Positions 1-11,154 of a stretch of DNA of 64,000 nucleotides are shown one piece after another. The notes below the pieces were generated by a model. That model saw only the letters and a program-made list of their open reading frames with translations, was not told the DNA's origin and ran no database searches. Every line of letters starts with the position of its first letter. Positions within the stretch are counted from its first letter, which is position 1. The translations under genes were made by a program, and so were the position numbers. This DNA is from Closterium sp. Naga37s-1 (Eukaryota > Streptophyta > Zygnematophyceae > Desmidiales > Closteriaceae): positions 851,501 through 915,500 of the forward strand of contig CANJKZ010001146.1 in assembly GCA_947471745.1 (NCBI GenBank), written 5' to 3'.

Positions 1-330
1 CTGGCGCGCCCCTGCCGGCCCCTGCTGGCGCGCCCCTGCCGGCCCCTGCTGACGCACCTCTGCCGGCCCCTGCTGACGCGCCCCTACTGGCGCGCCCCTG
101 CCGGCCCTTGCCGACGCGCCCCTGCCGGCCCCTACTGGCGCGACCCCTGCATTCACGGCCCGCCCCTGCACCCATCTCTGGTAAGCCGAGCCGCGCCGCC
201 CAGCCGAGCCGCGCCGCGCCGCCCAGCCGAGCCGCGCCGCCCAGCCGAGCCGCGCCGCTCAGCCGAGCCGCGCCGCCCCACCGAGCCGCACTGCCTTACT
301 GAGCCGCACTGCCCTACCGAGCCGCACTGC
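1..330 (+). repeat. GC-rich leader minisatellite of element A
   Basis: Two tandem patterns follow each other. About 1-165 repeats a unit like CCCCTGCCGGCCCCTGCTGG. About 180-330 repeats a GAGCCGCGCCGCCCA-type unit. The array ends about 65 bases before the gag ATG at 395. An array in this position, between PBS and gag, recurs in elements C, M and P and in both non-autonomous elements, so it is treated as a leader and not as coding sequence. Confidence 0.75.
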
Positions 331-394
331 CTTGCACTGCCTTACTGCCTCTGCTTCTACTGCTGCTACTCTTGCTACTGCTCCTACTGCTACT

Positions 395-1800
395 ATGGCT
401 AGTCCTACCGTTCTCACCTTCGACGCTGAGGGACGTGCAGTTGACTTTGACGTGTGGGTTGACGACCTACAGCTCTTTCTTCAGTGTGATTCTAGGGATG
501 GGGTATCCCTTTTCGATCACACGTCCGGTGTTTCCACTGCTCCTGCTGCCACTGCTGGCAATACGGTTCGCTCGCAGTGGACCACTCGTGACGCTGTTGC
601 TCGTCTTGCTGTTCGTAGTCACCTGCCGCCTGCTGAGCGAGCACATTTTGGCCAGTACAAGACTGCTCAGTCTTTGTACGACGCTGTAATTGCACGCTAC
701 TCCTCCCCTGCCACTGCTGCCCTCAGCCGCCTCATGCTGCCGTACCTTTTCCCTGACCTTGCCGCCTTCACCACAGTTGCTGACCTAGTCGCTCACCTTC
801 GCACTAGTGACGCCCGCTACCGCGCTGCCCTTCCCACTGAGTTCTGTGCCAAGAACCCCCCCCCCCATGTACATCACCCTTTACTACCTAGTCACCCGCC
901 TCCCTGACTCCCTTTCTTCAGTCAGGGACCACTTTCTCTCACTTTGCCCCACCGAGCTGACTGTCGACCTGCTAGAGGAGCGACTCGCTGCAGTTGAGAA
1001 GAGTATCTTAGCTGTACTGTAGGTGCTTCTCGCGGCGACCGTCGCACCCCTTTCTTTGAGGGGTGTTCCCCTGTCCCCCTTCTCCCCTCTGTTGCTTCTG
1101 CTACTGCTGTCGACCTCGTTGGCACTGAGGAGGTCGGAGCTGCGTCTGCCCCTAGTGGGAGACGCCGCAACAGCAAGGGCAAGGGGAGCAAGGGTGGTGG
1201 AGGGGGCGGCGGGGGAAGCAATGGAGGAGGTGGAGGAGGCGGAGGAGGTGGCGGTGGAGGTGGGGGTGGTACCGGGAGAGGGGGCGTCAGTGGCGGCGGT
1301 GGAGGTGGTGGCGGCAGTGGCGGAGGTGGTGGAGGCAGCGGCAGCGGTGGTGGAGGTGGCGGCGGCGGTGGTGCTGGCCGAGGTGCAGCCGTGCAGCGTG
1401 GAGGCTTTGGTGGCAGCCAGCGCCAGCAGCAGCTGCGCTCCCGTGAGACCCCGTCGGTTCAGCAGCTTCGTGAGTGGTACGCTGGGCGTGGGAGGTCTGG
1501 GGGTGCAGGTCCCTGCACTTCCGTTCTTCGCACCGGCACTCGTAGTGGGGAGGTGTGTGGGCTCCCACACACTACGCAGCGCTGCTTCGGTCGCTTGACT
1601 GACGCTTGGCGTGCCCAGTTTCCTGACGCCGTTGAGCTCCCTTGCTGGCATGATCTGCTTCGGCAGAATGTGCCTATCTTTGATCTTGATTTCGATGCTG
1701 TCCTTGCTGCCATGTATGCTTTTGCTGATAGTGCTGAGGGTGACTGTTACCTGAGTGTCCCGCCCGACCCGGGCATTGCGGCTGCTGCTCTAGGTGCTAG
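395..1800 (+). pseudogene. gag: copia Gag, element A (frameshifted)
   Basis: Structural nucleocapsid precursor of a copia element. The ATG at 395 opens MASPTVLTFDAEG, matching the gag start of element M at 55764. The frame is lost at a C-run (about 857-866, in the NPPPMYI motif). It is lost again at 1015-1022, where CTGTA is tandemly duplicated compared with the same site in element C near 18570, creating a TAG. A Gly-rich stretch (about 1190-1390) follows, then the LREWY module (1460-1479 at DNA level) and a C-X13-C-X3-H-X4-C motif at 1514-1585 in place of the usual CX2CX4HX4C knuckle. It then runs in frame into protease. Confidence 0.85.
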
Positions 1801-3566
1801 TGCGTCTGCTGCTCCAGGTACTGGTGCGTCTGCTGCTCCAGGTGCTGGTGCGTCTGCTCTCTCTGGTACTGCACCTACTGAGTCCTTGCAGACTTTCACA
1901 CTTGACTCTGGTGCTTCGCGCTCTTTCTTTAGAGACAGCACCACGCTCACGCCGCTCAGTCGGCCTGTTGCAGTCTCCCTTGCTGACCCCTCAGGGGGCC
2001 CAGTCCTTGCACACTCCTCCACGGTTCTACCGTGTCCTGCGGCCCCGTCGGGCTTGCTGTCGGGACTCCACCTCCCCTCGTTCTCTACGAACCTGGTGAG
2101 TGGAGCTGACCTCCAGGACGCGTGGGTTGACCAGTTCACCCCTGGAGGTCAGCGTGTGACCCACTGCACTTGCTCTCGGACGGGCCGCCACCTGGCCACG
2201 TTCACCCGTCGGCCAGGGTCGAGTCTGTACACACTGACTACTGCGCCTCCTCCGGTCCCTGCGTCTGTTCAGGTAGCTGCGTCTAGTCAGGTGTTTGCTG
2301 CCGCGTCCAGGTCTAGTCCTGTGTCTGCCCCCTGCTCGTATCGTCCTCTGTCGCACGAGACTCTCCTTTGGCACCACAGCCTTGGTCACCCCTCCCTGCC
2401 TTGTCTTTGAGGTATGGCCTCTCGTGCCCTTGTCTCAGGTCTACCCCGGTCCCTCCCTCCCCTTCCTCCGGGGCCTGCCCCCACCTGTGTTCCTTGTGTC
2501 GAGGGCAGGCAGCGCGCCGCTCCTCACTCCTCCTCGTTCCCTCCAACTGAGGCTCCTCTGCAGACTCTTCACATGGACGTGTGGGGCCCAGCCCGCGTCC
2601 GTGGACAGGGTCATTAGCGTTACTTCCTGCTGGTCATTGACGACTACTCGCGTTACACCACAGTCTTCCCCTTGCGCAGCAAGGGTGAGGTCCCTGAGGT
2701 GTTGATCGACTGGATGCGTGGTGCTCGTCGCCAGCTCAGTGAGAGCTTCGGTTCAGACCTTCCTGTTCTGCGTCTGCACTCAGACAGAGGTGGGGAGTTT
2801 TCCTCCGACCTCCTGAGGGCCTTCTGTCGTTCGGAGGGCATCTGCCAGACGTTCACGCTTCCGGCCTCCCCGCAGCAAAATGGGATTGCTGAGGGCCGCA
2901 TTGGCATGGTCATGGACGTTGCTCATACGTCCATGATCCATGCGGCTGCTCCCCATTTTCTGTGGCCGTTCGCGGTTCAGTACGCTGCGCATCAGATCAA
3001 CCTTCAGCCTCGTGTCTCCTTTCCGGAGACCACACCTACTCTGCGGTGGACGGGGAAGGTTGGCGATGCGTCCGCGTTCCGTGTCTGGGCATCTCGAGCT
3101 TTTGTCCGCGATCCTACAGCGGACAAGCTGTCCTCCCGTGCCGTTCCCTGTGTCTTCCTTGGCTTCCCTCCTGACGCACCTGGGTGGCAGTTCTACCACC
3201 CCACCTCGCGTCGTATTCTGTCCTCTCAGGACGTCACGTTTGACGAGTCGGTGTCGTACTACCGTCTCTTTCCCTACCGCACTGCCTCTCTCCCCCCCCC
3301 GGCCGCTCTTCCTAGCACCAGGTACTCCCCCGGTAGACCCCCTCCCCCCCCAGGGTCCTGCCCCCTCAGGTGTGTCCCAGGTAGACCCTGCCGAGCCGGT
3401 CGAGGTAGCTGTCGACTCAGGTGCTACTAGGGGTGCTGAGCCTGCGGGTGCGGGGACTGGGGGTGCGGGGGCTGGGGGTGCTGAGCCTGAGCGTGTAGAG
3501 CCTGGGGGTGCTGAGTCTGGGGGTGCTGAGCCTGGGCGTGTGGAGCCTGAGGGTACTGTGGCTTGA
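1801..3566 (+). pseudogene. copia protease and integrase region, element A (interrupted)
   Basis: The aspartic protease motif LDSGAS has its DSG at 1904-1912. The pre-integrase HHCC region is around 2340-2510. The integrase triad is visible as D (2576-2578), D (2783-2785) and E (2891-2893), the last pair spaced DX35E. Nonsense changes interrupt it at 2408-2410 (TGA where relatives have CGA) and 2615-2617 (TAG where relatives have GAG). A C-run at 3293-3302 shifts the frame, and another stop lies at 3564-3566 in the Gly/Glu/Pro-rich linker. Relatives L and M keep this segment open as one ORF each, so the breaks here are decay. Confidence 0.88.
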
Positions 3567-6341
3567 GGTGCTGAGCCTGCGCGTGCTGAGTCTGGAGGTG
3601 CTCTAGGTGTCCCGTCGCGGCGGGAGCCTCTCTCTCCACAGCAGCTTTGTGAGTGGTACTCTCGGCGCTGTCGAGGTGCTGCTGGTGCTGGTGCTGCTGG
3701 AGCTGCTGGAGGTGCTGCTAGAGCTGCTGGAGGTGCTGCGGGTGCTGGTGCTGCTGCTGCTGGAGCTGCTGGTGGTGCTGCTGGTGCTGGAGGTGCTGCT
3801 GGTGCTGGAGCTGCTGGAGGTGCTGCTGGTGCTGGAGCTGCTGGAGGTGCTGCTGGTGCTGGCGCTGCTGGAGCTGCTGGAGGTACTGCTAGAGCTGCTG
3901 GCGGTGCTGCTGGTACTGGAGGTCCTGCTTGTGCTGGAGCTGCTGGAGCTGCTGGAGGTGCTGCTGGTGCTGGAGCTGCTGGAGCTGCTGGAGGTGCTGC
4001 TGGGAGTGGAGACCCTGAGGCTGAGGGTACCGGTCCTGTCTCTGCTGTTTCAGGAGGCACTGCGCGGCCACGGCCGTACTACGTTCCGCTCCTTCAGCAG
4101 GTTCTTGGCTCCCCGCCTTCTCCTGGTCCTCCTCCTCCTTTCCTGAGTCCACCGCCTGTCCAGTCCCAGTCGCAGTTCCAGCCGGCCTCTCCACTGCCTG
4201 GTCCTTCTCCTTACTCTGGACCGACTAGAGGTCTTTCGGAGCGTCGTGAGCCTGAGTCTCGTCCTGTGTCGCCTGCGTCTTGTTCTGCGTCGCCTGTCCG
4301 TACTGTTCGTGCTGGTCGTGTTTCGCGTCCGCGTCCTCCTCCTGTCCCTGGCACTCACTCTATGACTCTGCGTCCTTCCACTGCTTCGCAGCGTGTCCCT
4401 TTGCCGTCTCCTCCTGCGTCCTCTCTTCCTGCCGGTCCGGACCCTGCGTCTGACTCCCTACGTGCTGCTAGTCCAGCTGTCACGCGTTTTCTGGCCACTG
4501 CTGTCACTAACCCTTTGTTTGAGTCCACTGCTGCGTCTGCTCTTGTTACTGAGCTTGTTGACTTTGCTGCAGCCTGTCGCCTAGACTACGCCACTAGTCT
4601 TGTTGCTGAGTCGGTGTCTGCGTCTTTCTGTCCTCCGTCCATCGGGGGTGAGTGTGCTCTTGGCACGGACGTTCTTGAGGACAGACAGGAGGAGTTTGAG
4701 TGCTTTGCCGCTTCTGTACCTCATCTCGTGTCCATGCTGATTGCCCCTGAGGGAGACCCGGATGCACCAGACATCCCGACCTCGCGCTCTTACGCAGAGG
4801 CGATAGAGGGTCCCTACTCCTCTCAGTGGCAGGCAGCCATGGACGCCGAGATGGCTTCCTGGAAGTCCACAGGCACCTACGTCGACGAGGTTCCCCCGCC
4901 TGAGGCGAACATCGTCAGTGGCATGTGGATCTTCAGGGTGAAGCGGCCGCCGGGTTCTCCGCCTGTCTTCAAGGCGCGTTACGTTGCACGTGGCTTCAGT
5001 CAGCGACAGGGAGTTGACTTCTCCCCTACCCCGAAGATGACCACTCTTTGGGTACTGCTGCACGTTGCCGCCCAGCGTGACTACGAGCTCCACTCGCTTG
5101 ACTTCAGTACAGCCTTCCTACAGGGCAGCCTGCACGAGGAGATCTGGCTGCGCCGTCCACCAGGCTTCACTGGGTCGTTTCCTGCTGGTACCCAGTGGAG
5201 CCTCCGGCGGCCAGTCTACGGTCTCCGTCAGGCACCCCGTGAGTGGCACGACACACTCAGGACGACTCTTGCTGCTCTTGGTTTTGCTCCTTCCACTTCT
5301 GACCCTTCTCTGTTTTTACGCACTGACACTACTCTGCCGCCGTTCTACGTTCTCGTGTATGTAGACGACCTCGTCTTTGCTACTGCTGACACTGAGGCAC
5401 TCGCCCACGTGAAGTCCGAGCTGCAGAAGAGACACACGTGCACAGACCTGGGTGAGCTGACAAGCTATCTTGGCTTGCGGATCACCCGGGACAGAGCACA
5501 GCGCACCATTACCTTGACTCAGTCACACATGGTGCACCAGGTCCTTCAGCGCTTCGGCTTCACGTACTCCTCGCCACAGTCCACTCCTCTGCCTACCGGT
5601 CACTCGCTCTCAGCTCCACCTTCGGACGAGTCCGTAGAGCCGAGTGGCCCGTATCCTGAGCTTGTGGGCTGCCTCATGTACCTGATGACTTGCACATGAC
5701 CTGACCTCGCATACCCTCTCAGCCTTCTGGCTCGCTACGTGGCTCCCGGCAGGCACCGAAAGGTGCACTGAGATGCTGCGAAGAGGGTGTTGCGATACTT
5801 GTGCAGTACATCGGGCATGGGGCTCGTGCTTGGAGGACGGGCTCGAGTTGTCCTCACTGGTCACGCTGACGCCTCCTGGGTTGATGACTTGGCTACGCAG
5901 CGGTCGTCACAGGGTTACACCTTCAGTCTTGGCTCCGGTTCTGTCTCTTGGCGGTCTACCCGCTCTTGTTCTGTTCTCAGCTCCAGTTGTGAGGCTGAGA
6001 TCTACGCTGGGGCCATGGCTGCACAGGAGCTACGCTGGCTCACCTACCTGCTGACCGACTTGGGAGAGGCGCCTCGTTCTCCTCCAGTTCTATACGTCGA
6101 CAACAAGGCCATGCTGGCCTTGTGTCAGGAGCACAGACTGGAGCACAGAACGAAGCACATTGCTCTGCGCTACTTCCTTGCTCGAGAGTTGCAGCAGCAT
6201 GGCCAGCTTCGTCTTGCTTACGTGGCCTCTCAGGCCAACACTGCTGATGTTTTCACCAAGGCACTTCAGCCTTGTGATCATCAGCGTTTCTGTACTGTGT
6301 TAGGCCTTGTACCTACTGTGCCTCACTTGCTTTCTTCTTGA
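3567..6341 (+). pseudogene. copia linker, reverse transcriptase and RNase H, element A
   Basis: An Ala/Gly repeat linker (about 3660-4010, a GGAAGA-type repeat of GCTGCTGGAGGTGCTGCTGG) precedes RT. It starts with an LREWY-type module at 3639-3658 in which Arg is Cys. RT is open from 4266 to 5699 and carries YVDD at 5358-5369 and the VYGLRQAPREWH motif. Compared with L it has lost four codons (FQTF) before SPTPKM near 5020. TGA at 5697-5699 and a second TGA near 5769 cut off the RNase H part, whose frame is open 5787-6341 and ends PHLLSS. The catalytic motif of RT is intact, but the protein is broken. Confidence 0.9.
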
Positions 6342-6461
6342 CTCTGCCTGTACTGTACTCTTTATACATATATCTGCATGCTTACACTTGCTAGGTTGTG
6401 TTCACTGTATTGTTTGTTCTCCTTTATATAACTCTGCATGTGAACTGGCCTTGTGGCCATT

Positions 6462-6570
6462 TGCTTGTGCTCAGACTGCGTGGTGACTTTGTGATCCACC
6501 CTGAGCTTGCTTTGCCTTTCTTGACTGGTCTTGTGACCTCTTGTTCTCCCCCACTTTGCCTATGGGGGTG
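6462..6570 (+). promoter_or_regulatory. conserved 3' block and polypurine tract, element A
   Basis: The block carries GTGGTGACTTTGTGATCCAC followed by a CTTTGC-rich stretch and ends in TATGGGGGTG directly before the LTR. The final GGGGGTG is the likely polypurine tract for plus-strand priming. Nearly the same block precedes the 3' LTR in the non-autonomous elements (10768-10858; 26999-27110 reversed), in L (43199-43345 reversed) and in M (49655-49800 reversed), and survives in D (19521-19620 reversed). Confidence 0.7.
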
Positions 6571-6698
6571 TGTCAAACTTATATTCTATAGTCTGTTTAG
6601 GCTGTAGTGGGGTAGTTCTTACAGGGTACAACACTTTTAGGTTTCCTATATGTACCCACCTGCTTTCTAGTTCATTCATTCCTCTCATTATTCTCACA
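6571..6698 (+). repeat. 3' LTR of element A (128 bp)
   Basis: The LTR begins TGTCAAACTT and ends CACA, and carries the family core GGCTGTAGTGGGGTAG. Its right flank is CTTCC. Its 5' partner is outside the window. Confidence 0.8.
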
Positions 6699-8711
6699 CT
6701 TCCTTGCTACAGCAAATGGTTTGAATCTTGGAGACGGGGTGTAGCAAGGAACTTACCTTCATAAGCAAGAGAGTCCGTAGATTCACGTCAAGTTTTTTTC
6801 ATGAGAATGTATGTGTTGTTGTAACCCCACGAATCTACGGCGTATAACCCTTAGTATATCTTCTCGCTTCTCATCATTGCTGATGTTAACGGTTAGGTCT
6901 TTAGTCGTAAATATCATTCGTCCACATTCGTTGTATCATCATCAGGGGCTCGTTCGTATATGCTCGACGATTAGAGCACAGCCCATGCGTAACGTTTGGA
7001 TAACTATAAGGAAATTCCCTTTTCCTTACTCCGCGTCCCTGCTTGTCGCATGGACGATTGTTCCCGCCAACTGCACCCAATAGTAAAACGTTACCCTTCG
7101 CGACACTCACCTCGACCACTGTTCCCGCCACTGTACACGTCGTTACCCAACCGCACGGTTCAGTTGGTAACCCACGCTCCGGTCCTTCGCCTCGACAACT
7201 CCCAACCTCGGCGCCAGGCCCGTCACGCAACCCACACCTCACGCGTTACCGTTACCACGCTGGGCTTCGCTTCGCTCATTCCTCCGCTCGATGTACTCTT
7301 GCTTCGACAATGCAATCTTCATTCGTTCACTCAATTGCACTCGTAACAATAACATACTAAAGCAAACCAATCTAACATAAACATGATCCATTTTAGAGTA
7401 AGCCCTTCGCGCAGAGCTTACATGATCATACTATTTTAGTTTGATTGTCGGAAATCTTTTTTTTTTTTTTTTTCCTGCATTTTTAGAATGTCAAATTAGG
7501 TTCTTAACTCAAACCTTAGTTGCCTAGGGTTTCGGTAGGAAGGTTGATTGTCGAGAGAGTTTGGCGAAAAGAAGGGGGTTGCACTATAGCATGTGGGTAC
7601 AAGTTATAGGCAAGCATGCAAGGGGTGCACCACCAACATTAGGCTACACTACACTATGTTAATGCAAAGGGCAGTTATATACAAATATGTTTCTTGACAC
7701 GCCCCCATAACTGCCAGCAGCAATAACAATGCGAAGTTGACACCCCCTAAAGGGGTACACCAAACAAAGTGCGCAGCGGAAGGAGAGGGCGAGGAGGAGG
7801 CGAGAGAGAGAGATGAGGAGAGTAGGTGGGGGGGAGCCAGTCACGGCGAGCCCCTCTTACGAACCCCCAATTACAAAGGGGGAGGTGAGAGAGGGATGAG
7901 GAGAGGAGGTGGGGGGGAGCCACGCGGCGAACCCCTCTTACGAACCCCCAATTCCACCTCCCCTTTCAGCCACCCCCCTAAACCTCACCCCCCTTGTTCA
8001 GCCGCCCCCCTAAACCACACAGAATTCCCAATTTCTGGACCCTGATTGCTTCATAGTTACAAGTTTGTGAACACCCTGGTTGCATACAATGTGGTATGCC
8101 CGCTGTGGCTGACAATCGATACTTTCCACAGAAGTTCGGGTTGTGCATCCGAACTCCCGCTCATTTCTACTCTTTCCCCTTGCCACGTTCCAAAACCCCC
8201 TCTATTGCCCTCGTAGTTTTTTCACCGTTCAGATTTAGAACTGAACCATGAGTTTTTTTCATTCCTCTCCCCCCTCGTGAAACTCCCAAGTTTTCATGTT
8301 TCAGACTAGTTTTCTCTCAAATCTTGACATTTCAGACTAGTCAAAACTTGGCAAATGACCACGAGACTAGTCCTTTTTTTTTTCCCCCAAAAACAATAGA
8401 GTGCTCTTTTTTGAAACGTCAGCCCTGCCTTCGCGTTAGCTTGAGATGCATCTCAGTGAAACCGCTGACTAGCTTCGTCGTGGTGTCCTTTTGTTCAACT
8501 TCTCTGTACATGCTTCCATCGGAGGATCGACATAGTCACAGCCAGTGAACAACAGCAACTCCCCATTGGCAGACGGTGACATGGAACTGGCTGTGGATAC
8601 GAACGAATCTACAGTGATGGTGTCTCCCGCGTTACCCACCGCGTTGCTTTCTCCGCGGAGCATGAATTTTAGCGAGAGGGTTCCTCCTGAATGGGCCATG
8701 CTGCTGCTCGG
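6699..8711. other. intergenic sequence without a convincing gene
   Basis: The left part is AT-richer than its neighbours, with a T-run at about 7458-7473. From 7736 to 8010 there is a GA-rich to C-rich stretch with two near-identical pieces around GGTGGGGGGGAGCCA. A reading frame on the minus strand in 8550-8711 starts with MAHSGGTLSL and could be the edge of a host exon cut off by the LTR at 8712, but nothing in it is recognisable. About 7590-7700 faintly resembles an inverted LTR end with a C-rich polypurine complement. Confidence 0.4.
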
Positions 8712-8855
8712 TGTCAGAATGTTATAGTGCTTACATTTGTGTAGGCTATATTGGGGTAGCCCATAAGGGGTACAACCCAATAGGGTTAGTACTTGTACCC
8801 AACTTTCTGTTCATTCCAATCATTCTCGTTCATTCTTTTGACATGGTTTCAGAGC
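8712..8855 (+). repeat. 5' LTR (132 bp) and primer-binding site of element C
   Basis: The LTR 8712-8843 runs from TGTCAGAATG to TTGACA. It is directly followed by TGGTTTCAGAGC (8844-8855), a variant of TGGTATCAGAGC, the complement of the initiator tRNA-Met 3' end used by many plant copia elements. The flank on the left (CTCGG) does not match the bases right of D (TGGTC), so C and D did not insert together as one unit. Confidence 0.85.
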
Positions 8856-8889
8856 AGGTCCTTTGCTAGGACCGTTTTTCTTCCTTGCG

Positions 8890-9406
8890 CCCACCACAGC
8901 ACTACCCCGCTAGCCGCCCTCTACAGCCCTCGTGCTGCCCCTATTGCCCGTCGCGACCCGTCGACCCCTAGGCCAGGCCCCTAGGCACCGGCCCGTAGCC
9001 CGTCAACCGTAGGCCCGTCGCCCCTAGGCCCGTTGCCTCGGCCCGTCGCCCCTAGGCCCGTCGCCTCGGCCCGTCGCCCCTAGGCCCGTCGCTCTAGGCC
9101 CGTCGCCCTGGCCCGTCGACCCCCGGCCCGTCGCCCCTAGCCCGTCGCCCCTAGCCCGTCGCCTAAGCACGTTGCCCTAGGCCCGTCGCCCCGGCCCGTC
9201 GACCCCCGGCCCGTCGCCCCTAGCCCGTCGTCCCTAGGCCTGTCGACCCCCGGCCCGTCGCCCCTAGCCCCGGCCCAACCCCCCTAGGCCCGTCGCCCTA
9301 CCGCCCTCGCGCGGCCCGCGATTGGCCCGCCAGCTACCTCTGCCGCACTCGCGCCACTCGCTATAGGCCCGCAAGCCGCCCGCGCGCCGCCTACTAGTGG
9401 CCCGCC
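8890..9406 (+). repeat. GC-rich leader minisatellite of element C, left part
   Basis: About twenty-five imperfect copies of a 15-17 bp unit, GGCCCGTCGCCCCTAG, lie just downstream of the PBS, followed by GCCCGCCAGCC-type units. The array resumes at 11005-11154 and 17586-17950, after removal of the two nested insertions. Confidence 0.8.
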
Positions 9407-9559
9407 TGTCAGAATATTATGTTTGTCTAGCCTGCAGTGGGGTACTCAATAGTGAGTACAACCCAATTTAGGGTTAGCTATATGTACTCAACTGCTTGCT
9501 AGTGAAACCTCCCTTTCTCATTTCTAACTTCCTTAGGTTTCTTAACATGGAATCAGAGC
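9407..9559 (+). repeat. 5' LTR and PBS of non-autonomous element 1
   Basis: The LTR is 9407-9547, TGTCAGAATA to TTAACA. PBS TGGAATCAGAGC is at 9548-9559 and differs from the usual copia PBS by one base. The second non-autonomous element has the same variant. Confidence 0.88.
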
Positions 9560-10477
9560 AGGTCGACCCTCACGGGTCGATCCTGTGGATGGGCCCACCA
9601 ATGCTTCCGCTGCTGCTGTCCTGCCTGTCGCGCGCCTCGGGCGCGCGCTGTCTTTCTACCTGCCGCGCGCCTATGGCGCGCGGCCCTTTTTTCTTCCCGC
9701 CGCGCGCTAGGGGCGCGCGGCGGTTTGCTGCCCGTCGCGGCCCTTCGTGGCCCCTTCGTGGCCCCTTCGCGACCCTGCAGCGGCCCCGCCACGGCCTCGC
9801 CCCGGCCCTGCCCCGTCGCCCGTCGCGGCCCCGTCGCGGCCTCGCCCCCGTCCCTTCCCGTCGCCTGTCGCGGCGCACCGGGGGCCCGCGCACCGCCCCC
9901 CCCTTCCCCTTCCCCCTTTCCCGTCGCCTGTCGTGGCGACCTGGGGGGTCGCGCGGGGCGACCTGGGGGGCCGCGCGTCCCCCCCCCCCCCCCCCCCCCC
10001 CCCCCCTCGTCGCCCGTCGCGGCGCCAATTGGGGCCAGCGCGGCCCCAATTCCCGTCGCCTGTCGAGGCGACCCGGGGGGGGGCCGCAGAAGGGGGCCGC
10101 GCGTCTTGGCCCCTCCTGTCTTCGTCGCGGCCCGGCCCCTGCCCTGTCGTCCTGCCCCGGCCCTGTTGCGGCCCTGCCCCACTCCCCCCCTACCCTCCCT
10201 ACCCGCCAGCTTCCGCCCTCCCCTGTGTTAGGGTTGGGGGTGGCGAGTATGGGGGGGTGGGTCTGTGCGACTTCCCCTGCTCCTCCTCCTCCTCCTCCGT
10301 CTCCCACTGCTGCAGCTGCCGCTGAGGGGGGTGGGGGTGTGGGAGCCGATGGAGTGGTGCTAGGGGGTGGAGTATGAGTAATGCTAGAGGTACAGCAGGG
10401 GGTGTGTGAAAGGGGGGTGAGACAGTTAGAGGATGTTGGGCGGAGGCAGCTGTCGTGTCGCCAGCAGCGCCAGTAGT

Positions 10478-10602
10478 CCGGAGGCTACAATCTCCGGTAG
10501 CCCAGCGAGCCTGCTGCGCTCGCCCGTGGGTCCGTTGCTCCTGCAGCTCAGAGTTAGTCGCGGAGCCAGTTACTCCGGTAGTCCGGAGGCTACAATCTCC
10601 GG
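10478..10602 (+). repeat. paired hairpins 105 bp apart in non-autonomous element 1
   Basis: CCGGAG and CTCCGG, separated by the 8-base loop GCTACAAT, occur at 10478-10497 and again at 10583-10602. They lie inside a tandemly duplicated segment of 105 bp. The reversed element at 26857-28524 has a matching pair at 27257-27274 and 27362-27379, also 105 bp apart, with different loops. Confidence 0.7.
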
Positions 10603-10767
10603 TAGCCACAGTGCGCGCCGCTCCTGTTGCCCGTGTGTCTGCAGCTTCACCTGTCGTCTCCTATCTCTTCTCCTCTCACAGTCCCTCCTCCTCCTCAATT
10701 ACCGCCTGTGACTGCCTCTAGCTTTGCTTATATTTGTGAACTATAAACTGTTGCTTCTTGTACTTGT

Positions 10768-10999
10768 GCTCAGAATGTGTGGTGACTTTGTGATCCACCC
10801 TGAGCTTGTTTTGCTTTGCTTGCTGTGCTGATTACACCCCACTTTGGCTATGGGGGTGTGTCAGAATATTATGTTTGTCTAGCCTGCAGTGGGGTACTCA
10901 ATAGTGAGTACAGCCCAATTTAGGGTTAGCTATATGTACTCAACTGCTTGCTAGTGAAACCTCCCTTTCTCATTTCTAACTTCCTTTGGTTTCTTAACA
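10768..10999 (+). repeat. conserved 3' block, polypurine tract and 3' LTR of non-autonomous element 1
   Basis: GTGGTGACTTTGTGATCCAC near 10780 and TATGGGGGTG ending at 10858 match the autonomous elements. The LTR 10859-10999 differs from the left copy at one A/G and one A/T position, so the insertion is recent. Confidence 0.85.
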
Positions 11000-11154
11000 C
11001 CGCCAGCCGCCTCTGCCGCCCGCGAGCCGCCCGCTCTCGGCCCACCAGCTGCCCCCGCCGTCTGCGTGCCGCCTGCTTATGGCCCGCCAGCCGCCCCTGC
11101 CGCCCGCGCGCTGCCTGCTAAACGGCCCACCAGCCACCTCTGCCGCCCGCGCGC

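Larger units (their letters stand above)
1..6698 (+). mobile_element. Ty1/copia retrotransposon A, 5' end outside window, decayed
   Basis: The order is leader repeats, gag, protease, integrase, reverse transcriptase, RNase H, 3' untranslated block and a 128-bp 3' LTR. This is the Ty1/copia order, with integrase before RT. The 5' LTR and PBS lie left of position 1, so no target-site duplication can be tested. Several stops and frameshifts, a 5-bp duplication in gag and a 12-bp deletion in RT show it cannot encode a full polyprotein. Its closest relative in the window is element M (49536-56754), which shares the same Gag subtype with a start reading MASP. Confidence 0.93.
9407..10999 (+). mobile_element. 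complete non-autonomous copia-type LTR element 1
   Basis: Two 141-bp LTRs (9407-9547 and 10859-10999) with only two visible differences flank 1311 bp without any polyprotein motif. The element is bounded by CCGCC on both sides (9402-9406 and 11000-11004), a perfect 5-bp target duplication. A PBS TGGAATCAGAGC follows the left LTR, a GC-rich leader follows (about 9640-10210), and the conserved 3' block with TATGGGGGTG precedes the right LTR. The element therefore has all cis signals but no Gag or Pol, and it must depend on proteins from another element. It is longer than a typical TRIM. Confidence 0.92.

Noticed and set aside
3607-4146. Leu/Val-rich ORF resembling leucine-rich repeats
   Set aside because: It is an out-of-frame reading of the Ala/Gly repeat linker of element A. 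The same artefact appears in L at 45614-46444.
7590-7700. Inverted LTR next to a C-rich polypurine complement
   Set aside because: It resembles L's LTR only in short words (GGGTACAAG, TTGACACGCCCCCATA), and no coding or second LTR accompanies it.
8890-9330. CRISPR-like array
   Set aside because: Units are contiguous and imperfect with no unique spacers, and the genome is eukaryotic.
9496-10377. Arg/Pro-rich ORFs on both strands
   Set aside because: They lie in the GC-rich leader of the non-autonomous element, and frames are open on several strands at once, as expected from base composition.
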